Part shown: positions 1 through 11,263 of the stretch, one piece after another
Numbering within the stretch: the first letter of the stretch is position 1
Layout: the number at the start of each line of letters is the position of its first letter
Assembly (NCBI RefSeq): GCF_008728515.1
Contig: NC_044977.1
Location: 187,539,987 to 187,603,986, forward strand
Direction of reading: 5' to 3'
DNA length: 64,000 nt
DNA from: Papio anubis
Taxonomy: Eukaryota; Chordata; Mammalia; Primates; Cercopithecidae
Notes under the pieces: model-generated
Told to the model about the DNA's origin: nothing
Seen by the model: the letters and a program-made list of their open reading frames with translations, nothing else
Database searches by the model: none
Position numbers and translations under genes: made by a program

Positions 1-765
1 AAGCCATAGCCTGAGCTGCACTTTGGTCTACTCTTCTCATAGCTGGAGTAGCTGAGATGCAGGCACCAAGTCCCTAGACTGCACACAGCACAGGGACACT
101 GGGCCTGGCCCACAAAACCATTTTTTCTTCCTAAGGCTCCAGGCCTCTGATGGGAGGGGCTGCCATGCCCTGGAGACATTTTCCCCATTGTTTTGGGGTT
201 TCACATTCAGCTCCTCGTTACTTCAGCGAATTTCTGCAGCCAGAAAAATGGCTTGAATTTCTTCTCAGAAAATAGGATTTTCTTTTCTACCACATTGTCA
301 GGCTGCAAATTTTCCAGACTTTTATGCCGTTTCCCTTTTAAAACTAATGCTTTTAACAGCACCCAAGTCATGTCTTGAATGCTTTGCAGATTAGAAATTT
401 CTCCCACCACATACCCTTAATCATCTCTCTCAAGTTCAAAGTTCCACAAATCTCTAGGGCAGGGGCAAAATGCCACCAGTCACTTTGCTAAAACATAACA
501 AGAGTCACCTTTGCTCCAGTTCCCAACAAGTTCCTCATCTCCATCTGAGACCACCTCAGCCTGGACCTCATTGTTCATATCATTATCAGCATATTGGTCA
601 AACCTCATTCAAGTCTCCGAGGAGTTCCAAACTGTCCCACATTTTCCTGTCTTCTTCTGAACCCTCCTAACTGTTCCACCCTCTGCCTGTTACCCAGTTC
701 TAAAGTTGTTTCCACATTTTCGGATATCTTCTCAGCAGTGCCCCACTGTGCTGGCACCAATTTAC
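1..765 (-). mobile_element. MaLR (THE1/MST-type) internal region, cut by window edge
   Basis: Read on the minus strand this follows directly from the LTR at 766-1129 and matches my recollection of THE1/MST internal sequence over its whole length. MaLR elements are non-autonomous ERVL-related retrotransposons whose internal region is mostly a decayed gag-like remnant. A 67-codon open stretch on the minus strand (207-410) lies in this remnant and is too short to be functional. The 3' LTR lies left of the window, so target-site duplications cannot be checked. Confidence 0.85.
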
Positions 766-1129
766 TGTATTAGTCTGTTTTCATGCTGCTGATAAAGACA
801 TACCTGAGACTGGAAAAAAAAAAAGAGGTTTAATGGATTTACATTGTCACGTGGCTGGGGAGGCCTCACAATCATGGCGGAAGGCAAGGAGGAGCAAATC
901 ATGTCTTATGTGGATGGCAGTAGGCAAAGAGAGAGCTTATGCAGGGAAAACTCTCATTTTTAAAAACATCAGATCTCATGAGACTCATTCACTATCGCAA
1001 GAATAGCATGGGAAAGACCCACCCCCGTGATTCAATCACCTCCCACCAGGTTTCTCCCACAACATATGGGAATTGTGGGAGGTACAATTCAAGATGTGAT
1101 TTGGGTGGGGACACAGCCAAACCATGTCA
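766..1129 (-). mobile_element. THE1/MST-type LTR (5' LTR of the minus-strand MaLR)
   Basis: A 364-bp block runs from TGTATTAGTCTG to CCAAACCATGTCA on the plus strand, the reverse complement of a MaLR LTR (TG...CA ends, about 350-370 bp in the family). It includes the conserved 'gggtggggacacagccaaacc' region near one end. It sits next to internal sequence on its left, so it is a 5' LTR of a minus-strand element, not a solo LTR. Confidence 0.9.
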
Positions 1130-2590
1130 ATTGATTTGACCGTGGCATTATTAAGTTGGTAAGACCTATACAGAAGGCTCACAGCGTTCAAAAGGACAGC
1201 AGCCCCTGCTGCCTGCCTCTTGCGCACTCTGGCCTCCTCACTCACTTCCTCTTCCCTTGAAGCTGAGCTGTGCCTGCCAGGACTCTCTTCTCACTGTCCT
1301 CTGTACTCACTGGGCATTCAGCAAGGTTTTCCCTCTGGCTCAAAATCTTTTTCCTTTCCTATCTCTCTTATTATTTATATCTGTATCTGGAGCCTAGGAA
1401 AGATCGATAAAAAGATGTTTCAAGCTTTTAAATGTTTTTCTTATCAATGCATTTGTCCTGGGTGTAATATTTCAATTTACAAATGGTCTAGAAGTCTTTC
1501 TCCATTGAAATGATCTCAGGCATTGGACTAAAAGAATAAAATAGATGCTAATATGAAATAAAGGACAAAAGAGACATTACAGGAGGAAATATTTTATGGC
1601 CAATATAATAGCGTATCAAACCACTTTTAGAATAACTAAGCATTTCTGTGAAAAACATAAAAGGTCAAACAGCATATCTTATAGTGCAGAAAGAAATCCA
1701 TTCAATTTTAATATTGTTCTTGCACTATCCAATGTTACTTAGAGGACAAAATAACTGAGGTTAATAGATTTTATTATGTCACTGACCTAAGTGGTTGATA
1801 AAAATATGAATTTAAAGGAATAAGATGGATATTTCAAGCTTGTAACGACATGTCATCAATCTCTGAAATGATTTTGGTTCCAGTTTGTCCTAATATGGTG
1901 GCAGTTGTATTTTTTTTAAGTTGCAATTCTGCATATTTTTCCATTAAGCAAGCAACTTTGAATTTCTCCATTACTTTAACCTCACAGTCATCATCACAAA
2001 CAATAAATCCTTTTTCAGCACTGACCCCTTTAGAATCAGCTGTTACAGATGAGGCTCGCCAGACTCTGGAGGCAGGCAGAGGGGCTTGATTCTGACGTAG
2101 AACTCATAGTCTGACTTCCACTCACTGGTTTCACTTCTCATTTAAACACTTGCTCATTCAAAACTTTCAGTAATCAGTGCTTGGGGCCAACACTAACTTT
2201 TTCGTCATATTGCATTTGATTCTTTCATACTTTTTATGTCATTCTATTTACACTTTTACTTTCGCCTGTTTTCTCATTGAAAATGATGCCAACTGACTAA
2301 GTAAACAAGATGTCGAAAAAGAAGCATTTACTCTCTTCAAATCTCATACAATATAAAATTACTGATCTCAACAACCATCTCATTGGGGACTTTTAATTTA
2401 ACAGAAACAGTAACAGCTACAACAAACTAGTAAAAAGCAGGAATTTCTTTCAGGAGCATTGAGATTCTCACAAGCTGAGGAGGCTATCTGTATTGTCAAC
2501 CACCTCTTGACGATTTTTGCCATTCAACTGAGTTGAGATAGATTGCAGAGAATCTTTGGTCCAGCATTGTAAAAGTGCCCTTTCCATTGC
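1130..2590. other. Unassigned AT-rich DNA
   Basis: No repeat family, splice-supported exon or long reading frame is recognisable. The open frames at 1220-1513 and 1850-2089 (97 and 79 codons) have no recognisable domain and are of chance length. Confidence 0.5.
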
Positions 2591-2599
2591 CAGGAAAGC

Positions 2600-2795
2600 C
2601 TGCCTCCCAGATGTTCCCCTTCTCCTGTGTTACCTCTTCAGGGAGATCTCTTTTTCTTGGCCAACAAATCTACAGCAGCACAACAGCTCACTCCATTCCC
2701 TTGCACTAATTTATTCTTTATCATATCATTGTTACATATCTATTACTTGTTCATTTGTAGATTACCAACTTCACTAGACTATTAAACAGTTACTT
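2600..2795 (+). repeat. Old L2 LINE fragment (probable)
   Basis: The pyrimidine-rich text resembles the region just before the L2 3' end, including a 'cactagactattaaac' stretch that matches the usual 'ctagactgtaagctc' position. It is strongly diverged. Confidence 0.45.
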
Positions 2796-3825
2796 TATTT
2801 TAACTGTTATTACTAAAGTTATTTTATTTTAAAGCTATGTACAATGTGACTAAACCATTATGAATATCTAATCTACCACCTTTCTTAAAGTTCCCATGCA
2901 CATTTGTACAGGTATATACTGTTTAGTCCATCAAATACATTTGCACAAGGAGCCAGTTATAAAAAACTAATAAAACCTAGTTAAGCCAAGTAGTCAGTTA
3001 AAAAAAATTATACTTTATCTAACTTCAGTGTTCTATGTATTTCAATGCAAAGAAATTTAGTTTTTTTCCCCTCTCTTTTAGTGAAGCCATGAGATTAGCA
3101 GGATGCAGGTAAGTGATTAAAGCAGGAGGCAGTCAGTTTAGATTAACACAAAATGACTCTGACAGTTTTTTTTTACCCGTTGTCTTTAGCATGTAGATCT
3201 ATAATAGACTTGTTATATAGAATGCCTAAAGTTGGTCTGTAGATGCCACCGAGAAAGACACTTGAAAAAAAAATTCTTACTAATCCACATAACAAGAATA
3301 ACCTTTTATTCACATTTTAAAGCATGCACATTTTCTTTCAGCAAAAGTATCAGTTATGATGGAAATGCTAATTCACTTGTTTAAAAGTATGAAGAAGTAG
3401 CTCTCAACAAGTTACCGTTTGCTTCTTTAACCAAACTCCAGTGAGCACTTGTTGAATGCCATTTATTCTGCCACCTTCAGAAACATCAAAGGTCACCCCA
3501 AAGGCAATGGATGCCTCAAGGATTGAACAGGCCAGTAAGCGAGGAGAGATTATTGTTTTGTTTATTCACACATTTATGCATTTATATATACCTCATCTTG
3601 CACCAAATATGACTTAGATAATCTATAAAACCCCGTATACTATACAATAATATAAGCTAGAAGTAGGTAAGAAAGTTATGGGGAAGGATAATCAAGAACA
3701 GGGCAATAAAATAAGGCTAGATATAGGTTATTGCATAAAATTCAGGCTACGGAACTGTATATACATGCTGAGGGATATACTATATATGAACTGATATAAT
3801 TCAGTGTGTGATTAAATGTAACACT
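2796..3825. other. Unassigned AT-rich DNA
   Basis: Nothing recognisable beyond short A and T runs. Confidence 0.5.
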
Positions 3826-3829
3826 AGAG

Positions 3830-4140
3830 GCATGCACATGGTACAATTTTAACAGATAAGAGAGTGAATAACTAAATATTTCTCAAAACTTTTAGTGTTA
3901 GAGAGATAAAGTGATATTTTTTCTTGAATTTCTGAGTAAGAAAATATTCACCCTGTTCAGACAGGGTGAATGAAGGATTACAGTACTCGAGGCAAAGAGA
4001 AAAGCATGTGGCATGTGCAAAATTATGGAAGCATGCATAATTAATATAGCATGGATGTTTGCAAAATTAAAAAGATAAACATGTGATGGAAGAAGCAAGT
4101 GATGGGGGTAAAATGGGAGCTGGCCTTTGGCCAGCTGTGC
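3830..4140. repeat. Ancient LINE-derived fragment
   Basis: Contains the motif order 'ggcaaagagaaaagcatgtg...gcatgtgcaaaattatggaagcatg', which resembles a common old mammalian LINE 3' segment. A perfect 11-bp inverted repeat sits at 3946-3971. Family and orientation are not certain. Confidence 0.45.
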
Positions 4141-4795
4141 TGCATTCACCTGATGCTAGAAAAGTTGATGATGCGCATCAGTGAGTACATCTTTGTATGT
4201 TGTGTTTTGGGGAAGGAATGTGAATTATTCCACTTTCAATTAAGCCACCAGGTTTACTGTTGACTGTAGAGGTGAGCTGACGGCCCAGCTCGCCCGTGGA
4301 GAATCTGAAGCCATTCCCTGAGCACAGCTGCATTCAATTATTACCTCTGTATCCCAAAGCGATCCTCCAAATCTTTTAGAGCTGAAATGATGGGGAGAAG
4401 GGTCATAGGGGAATTTGAAGAATCCTAATTCTCTCATGATTGTCTATAAGATTTTTTCCAGTAGTGTTATTTCAAAATATGTTGTTGTGTTAGATAATCC
4501 TGTCACCATAACTTTTTGTGTGTGAAGAAAGAATGTCTTACTTCACAGGAGAGAAGGTAATAATTTTAAGTGACAGAGATTTGATACAACACAATGTCTT
4601 TATTTTTTTTTTGTCTGCATTTCATATCCTTTCTTTTTTTCAACCAAATCTCTATCCTCATTGAATCTTTTCCCCATACAGGCACTAATACAAAAATAAG
4701 CCAAATATTTTCCAAGACTTCGACTCTGGGTCCAGATTTATGTTTTCATAGGTGGAAAAGCAGAGCAACCCTCTAAGCACTTCTCTGATTGTATC
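4141..4795. other. Unassigned AT-rich DNA
   Basis: No recognisable repeat or gene. Confidence 0.45.
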
Positions 4796-4799
4796 ACGA

Positions 4800-5155
4800 G
4801 CCCATTCACACGGCTTACTTTTGCTCCTGGGGTAAGTTCTAACTGATTAGGTGGCCTTTGCTATCTGAGACATGGACAAATCATTTTCTTATGTTATTCA
4901 ACTTTATACTCACCAGGCTCATGATAACTTTTTCTTACAGACGTAATCATTTCTCTCTAGTTTTCCCTCTGCCATACCTCCGAAAAGCACATACCCCTCT
5001 CTAAGTAAGGAAATCTGGAGTATTGTTTGAGGCCTGGTTCCAATGAATCTTCAAGATATTATTCTAATTGTCCTCAATTGAAACAAACTCCCATTCTTTT
5101 GACTCCAATAGAAATTTCTCTCTCTCATCTTATTTGTGGTCTTTCTTTTAGAGTA
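4800..5155 (+). repeat. L2 LINE fragment
   Basis: The text follows the L2 3' half in order: 'taagttctaactgattaggtggcctttg', then 'ttttccctctgccatacctcc', then 'gaggcctggttccaatgaatcttc'. Diverged but collinear. Confidence 0.6.
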
Positions 5156-5189
5156 GGTGGAGATTTTTATAGGTAGAAAAATGATTTGT

Positions 5190-5512
5190 GGCCAGGTGCG
5201 GTGGCATGTGTAATCCCAGCACTTTGGGAGGCCGAGGCAGGTGGATCACCTGAGGTCAGGAGTTCAAGATCAGTGTGGCCAACATGGAGAAACCTCATCT
5301 CCACTAAAAAAAAAAAAAAAAAAAAAAAAAAAACAAAAAAACAAAAACGTGGTGAACGTGGTGACATACACCTGTAATCCCAGCTACTTGGGAGGCTGAG
5401 GCAGGAGAATTGCTTGAACCCGGGAGATGGAGGTTACAGTGAGCCGAGATCATGCCATTGCACTCCCGCCTGGTGACAGAGTGAGACTCCGTCTCAAGAA
5501 AAAAAAAAAAAA
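5190..5512 (+). mobile_element. AluS-type SINE with expanded middle A-tract
   Basis: Both arms are present, from the GGCCAGGTGCGGTGG start to a 3' A-tail. The left arm carries 'gatcacctgaggtcaggagttc', typical of AluSx/Sz. The A-rich linker between the arms has become a run of about 30 A followed by AAAC units (5306-5347), replacing the usual 'ctaaaaatacaaaaattagcc' segment. Confidence 0.92.
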
Positions 5513-5517
5513 GAAAA

Positions 5518-5985
5518 TCACCCCCTCCCCAAACTTCATCTCCAGTGCTTGGCCAAATATCCTGTATATAATAATGTGTTTGTCATTAAAGTAAAAAAGG
5601 ATACTAATCCATAAAATAAAAGCAAATAGCATCTTTGAAAACAGCTGCTTTGATGACAAGTAACATGGAAGATTCGCACTGCATTGCACCAGGGAGATCA
5701 TTAGGAAGATACTGAAGATCTAGCTAAATGACAATTCAAACAAATTAACCACCTACATGGGGCTGTAATGGATTTCATTTCCTGCTGCTGGCCACATGGA
5801 AGGAAAATGCCTCACATATAAAGCAGGCAGCTTGTTGAAATGTTGAAAAAACTGTCATAAGGACCTGGGCTGAGGCCACATAAGGAATCGAGATCAATTA
5901 TATTCTCCGTAGTTGATGACATCATTTGTCTTTGTTGTTCACAAAAGCAGAAACAAATTCAATAATTCTGTTAGTAGTCTGTATA
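5518..5985. other. Unassigned DNA
   Basis: No recognisable repeat or gene. Confidence 0.4.
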
Positions 5986-5989
5986 TTAC

Positions 5990-6195
5990 TTTTTGTAAGC
6001 TACAGAACATTTCAACATCCATTATTTCCTTTGTTTATATCAACGAATAGGTGAATAAGAAGAGGCTGGGTTATTTGTTCCAGTTATAGGTGGGGAGGCA
6101 AAGCCTTAGTTTAGAAAAGTAAATTCCTGAATGTCACAAACTTACTGAGTTACAAAACCAAGTCTGGAATGTAGAACATTAACTTCTAGGAGAGT
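5990..6195 (-). repeat. MIR SINE fragment
   Basis: Reverse-complement MIR order is visible: 'catccattatttcctttg', 'gaataggtgaataag', 'gaggcaaagccttagtttag', 'cacaaacttactgagttacaaaaccaagtctgg'. Diverged. Confidence 0.6.
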
Positions 6196-6199
6196 GTTT

Positions 6200-7455
6200 C
6201 TCATTTTTAACATAAGAACTTAATCTCTGATTTTGAAAAAAGCAAAACAAAACAAACAAAAGTACCACTGGGGATGAGTTCTAGAAGATTAGAAACCTCT
6301 TGCGTTTTGATACAGAGTGTTTGTTTGTTTGCTTGCCTGACTTGGAATATATTGTGGTACCCTGTTGCACCAATTTAGGTAGGCTAAAAGTGTGTTTTTC
6401 AGAATGCCTTCCATGCATAATTCCTAGTTAATGTAGCTCATCTGAAACCTCATTTGACTTATCTGACTTCCAGGGAGGCACATTTTTAGCTCTTTGTTGA
6501 AAGGCATCAGCATGTCTTGCAGAACACTTGCAGCATCAAAGTTGGAGGCTTAGAGGTGGTAATGACTGATGGGGGTTCCTCTCTGTCCTCAGGGGTTCCA
6601 CCGTGTGGTTGTGAGTTCCAGTCTGTCTTAGCTCTTACCAACTTCATACCCATCTTCCCTTTTATACTTACTGGTCTGTGGAATTCAGGCTGTGTATAAC
6701 AGCTTCACAGAGACTAAACAAACAGCTCACACAATGGCATTAGGTCAAACGTCTATACTAAATACCCTGTTTGATATATATGTAAATATAAATACATATG
6801 TATGCATTTAATATCATACATATAGAAAAGACAATACAAAATCATGGGAAAAATGTTTCTGTAATAATCTAGGGAGATCCCGTGGAATGCCTCCCACTAC
6901 TCACATATCCCAATATTAAAATCAATTAAAAAAATTACAATGGCCTGAAGTAAGCAGACCTGATAATGGTCCAGATCCTTCAAGAATGATGATGTGGGAC
7001 ATTCTATACAACAAGAAACCATAACCAGCTGAGGTATTTGCTGAGGGTAAAGGGGTTATAGAATGGGCGGTGGAAAAAGGTAGTAATAAATCCTAATTAA
7101 GTTGACACAACCAGTTGTAGAAATGAACACTGCATTGATCATGCAAAACCTTCCTTACTTTGATCTGAATAGATTTGTGTATATAGTAGCATTTTTTTTA
7201 TCGTTACTTCTCCCAGTTCCTTACTGTCTACAATACAGTGTATTAATAGCAGTCAATTTCATATTTTAGTACTTACATTTCAGAATATCAAAAGGGGAAT
7301 GTGACTCAACTAGAAGATAAATGAACATCAGTTTGAAATAGATGAAGAAAATTCATATAGTCTTTTGGGGAGAGGGCTAGCAAGTTTTTGGTTTTGTGAG
7401 GGATAATTGCCTTATGTTAGGTGAAAGTATGGGTTTGCTACTGTCTTTATTTAGA
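6200..7455. other. Unassigned AT-rich DNA
   Basis: No recognisable repeat. A low-complexity TA/TG-rich stretch lies at about 6772-6830. Confidence 0.45.
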
Positions 7456-7880
7456 AATTCAGTATGGCTCAAAGAGGTGTAATTGGAAGCCAGCTAAAAA
7501 AGGGGTTGACTGTGATGGGTTTGTATTCTCTCAATAGCAAATCTGCAGCTACATTTCTAAGAAACCCCTTCACTGAAGAGTTCCAAGTTACTGGAAGAAA
7601 CTTGGAACAAAAGGAGTTTGGCATGAATTTTGAAAGGTCTACTGAGTCAAAAGGCAGTCAGATATGTAAGTGGTGAGAGTGAGGACAAACCCATAATCAA
7701 TGTCTGGATCCCTGATGAACTGAGACTCACAATGATCTTTCAATATGTTCAAGTCTCCAACTTGAATGATTTGGTTGTCCTGCAGGCAATGCTGGAGTCC
7801 TTCATCAGAGCTGTAAATGGCACTTGTGACAAAAATCAAAGTAACTAAAAAAGAATCTGGTTGGAACCTCAGTAACAACT
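7455..7880. other. Unidentified block with overlapping short open frames
   Basis: This slightly less AT-rich block has open frames of 70 and 72 codons on the plus strand (7464-7676, 7630-7848) and 79 codons on the minus strand (7639-7878). I recognise no domain. It could be an old repeat, a decayed retrocopy or chance. Confidence 0.25.
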
Positions 7881-8272
7881 GGCCTGTCTACTGCCTCACA
7901 CTAACAAGGTAAGTCAGCTACCAGTGACAATGTGAGCAAGTTGCAACAGTGCATAGGACCCCTGGCTAACCCCCCGGCCCCCTGTATGTAACAAGCATAT
8001 TATTGCTGCTTCATTTCCCTTTCTGAGCTCAGCCTCAGTACCAGACACAAGGACAGCAGCCTTACATGTATTTTTAATCAGCTCCCACACTTGTATACCG
8101 TCAAATACTTATAGTCAAAGAGTGAGTGTTGGTGTGTGACTCCTAGTGCTGCAGTTTCTTCTCTTAATACTCATTGATTCATAATTCAAAAACCATTAGA
8201 CTCCTTATGAGCAGAATTTGATGTCCTAATGAGAAACAAACTTTGCTTTCAAGCTGTACTACTAATGATGAT
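7881..8272. other. Unassigned DNA
   Basis: No recognisable repeat or gene. Confidence 0.4.
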
Positions 8273-8520
8273 CATAACAATAGCTAAAATTTACTGTGCT
8301 CTTACCATGTGACAGAAACTGTTCTAAATGTTCTATATTAACTCTTAAAAAAAATACCCTTGGAGGTAGGTACTATTACTATCGTCATTTTTATTTTACA
8401 AGTCAGGCAACTAATGTGCATGGGATTTAAGTCACCTCTCCAAGGTCACATAGTTGATGTGGGGAGTCCGCATCAATTACCAGCTGTGATTTAAAGCCAG
8501 GGAGTCTGGCACCTTGAGAG
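8273..8520 (-). repeat. MIR SINE, nearly full length
   Basis: Clear reverse-complement MIR: 'aatagctaaaatttactg', 'accatgtgacagaaactgttctaaatg', 'ggaggtaggtactattactat', 'ccaaggtcacatag' and 'ccagggagtctggcacc' occur in order. Confidence 0.85.
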
Positions 8521-9119
8521 CATATTCCAACCATCGTGTTTTTCCACTCCCAGACCAACTCTCTAAATGACGTTCATCATGAACAATCTGGTCTCAGATT
8601 TACTCCCATGTCAGCTAGTCCTCTGGAGGAAGTGGAAATGAGATAATGGGAATATCTGTGTAGTTATCTGTGGCTTAGGAATTGTAAACTGGTAAATTGA
8701 TGTTAAAAGGAAAGGGAAAGAATTAAAAGAAGAGAAAATGGGAATAATTTTTGCCCCTTGAACATGCAGCCATCAGAGAACGAATAAGTCAGTTTGATAA
8801 ATCTCAGTGAAAGTCAAAAACATTTTCTGCAAAATGTTGTGTGCAAAATATTGTTTCAAGCAACACCTTGGCTTACTGTGCTAGACATCTGGCAAAGAGG
8901 ATGTGTTCTAACTTTTCTTTGTCCTTCATATTGTCAGGAATTTAGAATCATAACTTTTTATTCCATATTTAGTACATTACAATAACCACATTCTATATTT
9001 AAATATATCAAATTGTTCTCTGTTTAATGGTATAATTTAATTTAAGAGAACCATAATAACTTAATTTTAAGTTCTGTGATCAAATTAACAAGATTCCTTT
9101 TACCTAATGTCTTTGATTT
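8521..9119. other. Unassigned AT-rich DNA
   Basis: No recognisable repeat or gene. Confidence 0.4.
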
Positions 9120-9260
9120 TATTAAGGTAAAAGTTATATAACAAAAATTAATCGTTTTAAAGTTAACAGTTCAGTGGCATTTAGTACACTGACAATATTG
9201 TCCAACAACCACCTCTATCTAGTTCTAACATGTTTTTGTTACCCCAGAAGGAAATTAAAC
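9120..9260 (-). repeat. L1M-type 3' UTR fragment
   Basis: 'agttatataacaaaaatt...gttaacagttcagtggcatttagtacactgacaatattgtccaacaaccacc' follows the antisense of an old L1M 3' UTR. It may have been continuous with sequence beyond the Alu at 9306. Confidence 0.6.
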
Positions 9261-9305
9261 AGAGTAACTGCTTATCATCTTTGAATTTTAAAGAATATTG
9301 TATAA

Positions 9306-9608
9306 TTTTGAGACAAGGTCTCACTCCGTTGCCCAGGCTGGAGTGCAGTGGCATGATCATGGCTTACTGCAGCCTCAATCTTCTGAGCTCAGGCGATTCT
9401 CTCACCTCAGCCTCCCAAGCAGCCGGGACTATGGGCGTGCACTACCATGCCTGGCTATTTTTTTTTTCTTGAAGAGATGTGGTTTCACCATGTTGCCCAG
9501 GCTGGTCTCAAACTCCTGTGCTCAAGTGATCCTCCTGCCTCAGCCTTCCAAAGTGGAAACAATGTTTCCATGCTAGGAATTTGTAGGCATGAGCCAATGT
9601 GCCTGACC
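9306..9608 (-). mobile_element. AluJ-type SINE with a 17-bp internal insertion
   Basis: Antisense Alu with J-type features ('gcatgatcatggcttactgcagcc', 'ctcaagtgatcctcctgcc'). Near its 5' end the consensus 'ccaaagtgctgggattacagg' is broken after 'ccaaagtg' by about 17 extra bases (9556-9572) forming a small inverted repeat, GGAAAC-AAT-GTTTCC. Confidence 0.88.
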
Positions 9609-10350
9609 TGAAATAATTTTCATGTGGAAAATTCTAGTTGTCTTTTAAAGTCTACCAAAAATCTCCCATTCTGCATTCATTTTTTTTGTCTTTAACTTAC
9701 TGATACTAGTATATTTATATTCTGCTCATCACAGACATTGTTTCCACTTTGTTGTGTATATATCTATATAATTTATATATATGTTATGGATAACTATTAG
9801 TAAATTTATGTGTTAACATTTTATATATTTTAATTATACTTTAATGTTTATATATTGATATTTTAGTATTTCATAGATGTAATTTTAAGATAGTCAATTC
9901 TAATTCTATTTTTCTTTAAGTTTTATACCTTCCAATTCCTGTTTTTAAATTTATTTTTCTGTACTAAGGTAATACAAAATATTTTCCTCTAAAATTTTAA
10001 GACTTTATTTTTCAAGATTTTACTTTGAAATTTATGTTGTATACAGTGTAAAATAGCAAATATTATTTGTTTTTTCTTAGGGGTAGTCAGTTGATTCAGA
10101 ATCAGTGTTTGATTAGAAAACTCTTTTCTTTCTGACTAGTTATTCTACCTCTTTCATTTATCAATTGCTATCTACATGTTGTTTTAGAAAGATCCATAAA
10201 TTATCTACTTCATCCCCTTTATTTTACAGGAGAAGCTAATAAAACACAGGCCAGAGCACACTATGTGGAAATGAAAACCTTATTCTTGTCAATGGATGGA
10301 GGGTGGGTAAGTGCCTGGGTAACAGCCCGTTTCTTCCTATCTGCTCCTAT
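9609..10350. other. AT-rich DNA, mostly unassigned
   Basis: A TA-rich low-complexity stretch lies at about 9755-9870. The last part (10190-10260) may be the start of the minus-strand MIR that resumes at 10553, but the match is weak. Confidence 0.4.
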
Positions 10351-10353
10351 TGT

Positions 10354-10552
10354 GGCAGGCAAGAGAGCTTGTGCAGGGGAACTCCCACTGATAAAACCAT
10401 CAGATCTTGTGAGACTTATTCACTATCAGGAGAACATTATGGGGAAAACTGCCCCCATGATTCAATTATCTCCATCTGGCCCTGCCCTTGACCTGTGGGG
10501 ATTATTACAATTCAAGTTGAGATTTGGGTGGGGACACAGCCAAACCATATCA
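10354..10552 (-). mobile_element. Partial MaLR (THE1/MST) LTR
   Basis: Only the half bearing 'ggcaggcaagagagcttgtg' through 'gggtggggacacagccaaaccatatca' is present, matching roughly the 5' half of the LTR in minus orientation. The other half is missing or unrecognisable. Confidence 0.8.
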
Positions 10553-10615
10553 CTTGGATTTGCATTTTAGGTGGCTTGGCTCTAGTCTACTCTCTTTAAT
10601 CACTATGCTATAGAG
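10553..10615 (-). repeat. MIR fragment
   Basis: 'ggtggcttggctctagtctactctctttaatcactatgctatag' matches the antisense of the MIR 5' region. Its abutment to the LTR suggests the LTR landed in a MIR. Confidence 0.6.
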
Positions 10616-10839
10616 CTACTCTACCAATTTAAAAACAAATGTTATTACTAAAACTGATATGTTAATTGTGTTTCATTTAAAGGTAGGAATAGATAAAAAT
10701 TTCTTAATATTCTTAATACCAGAGCTTCTATTAACATTATATCATGTTCTTAACGAGTCTGGAAGTAAAAGATAAAGAAATAAGAGGTACTAGGATTAGT
10801 GGAGTGGTTAAACAAATAACAGCGTAGAACGATACCCCT

Positions 10840-10975
10840 CAGTTTCAAACCTGACATTTTTCATTTCTGACTAGGTGAATTTGAGCCCGTTGATGGACTT
10901 TTCCAGGTCTAAGTCAATGAAATGTCATATTATTATTCTTAACTTTTAGGGTTTTATGAAAATTGAATGATGCTT
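10840..10975 (+). repeat. MIR fragment
   Basis: Sense MIR order is visible: 'gtttcaaacctgac', 'tgactaggtgaatttgagcc', 'gtcatattattattcttaac', 'gggttttatgaaaattgaatgatgc'. Confidence 0.55.
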
Positions 10976-11263
10976 CTGCTCACTAAACAGGATATAATTT
11001 CCTTTAGATTAAGTAAAAGATAAAAATTTAATAGTAATATATGTAATCAGGAATAAACCCAAACAGACACTCATACCAAATACCAAGAAGATGGGTTTTA
11101 TATCCTGGAACATTCTTTAGAATGAACAGTTTTTGACATGTTACTTGACTATTTAATTATCTTTCTCTGTGATGTGATTATTCATATCCTTAACTAAAAC
11201 ATCTTTAAGATTTAAAAACAATCTCAAATAAAATGGGTAAGGTTCATATCAGAGGATAAATGG

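Noticed and set aside
1..1129. Possible coding-competent endogenous retrovirus
   Set aside because: MaLR internal regions lack pol and env, and the frames here are short and broken.
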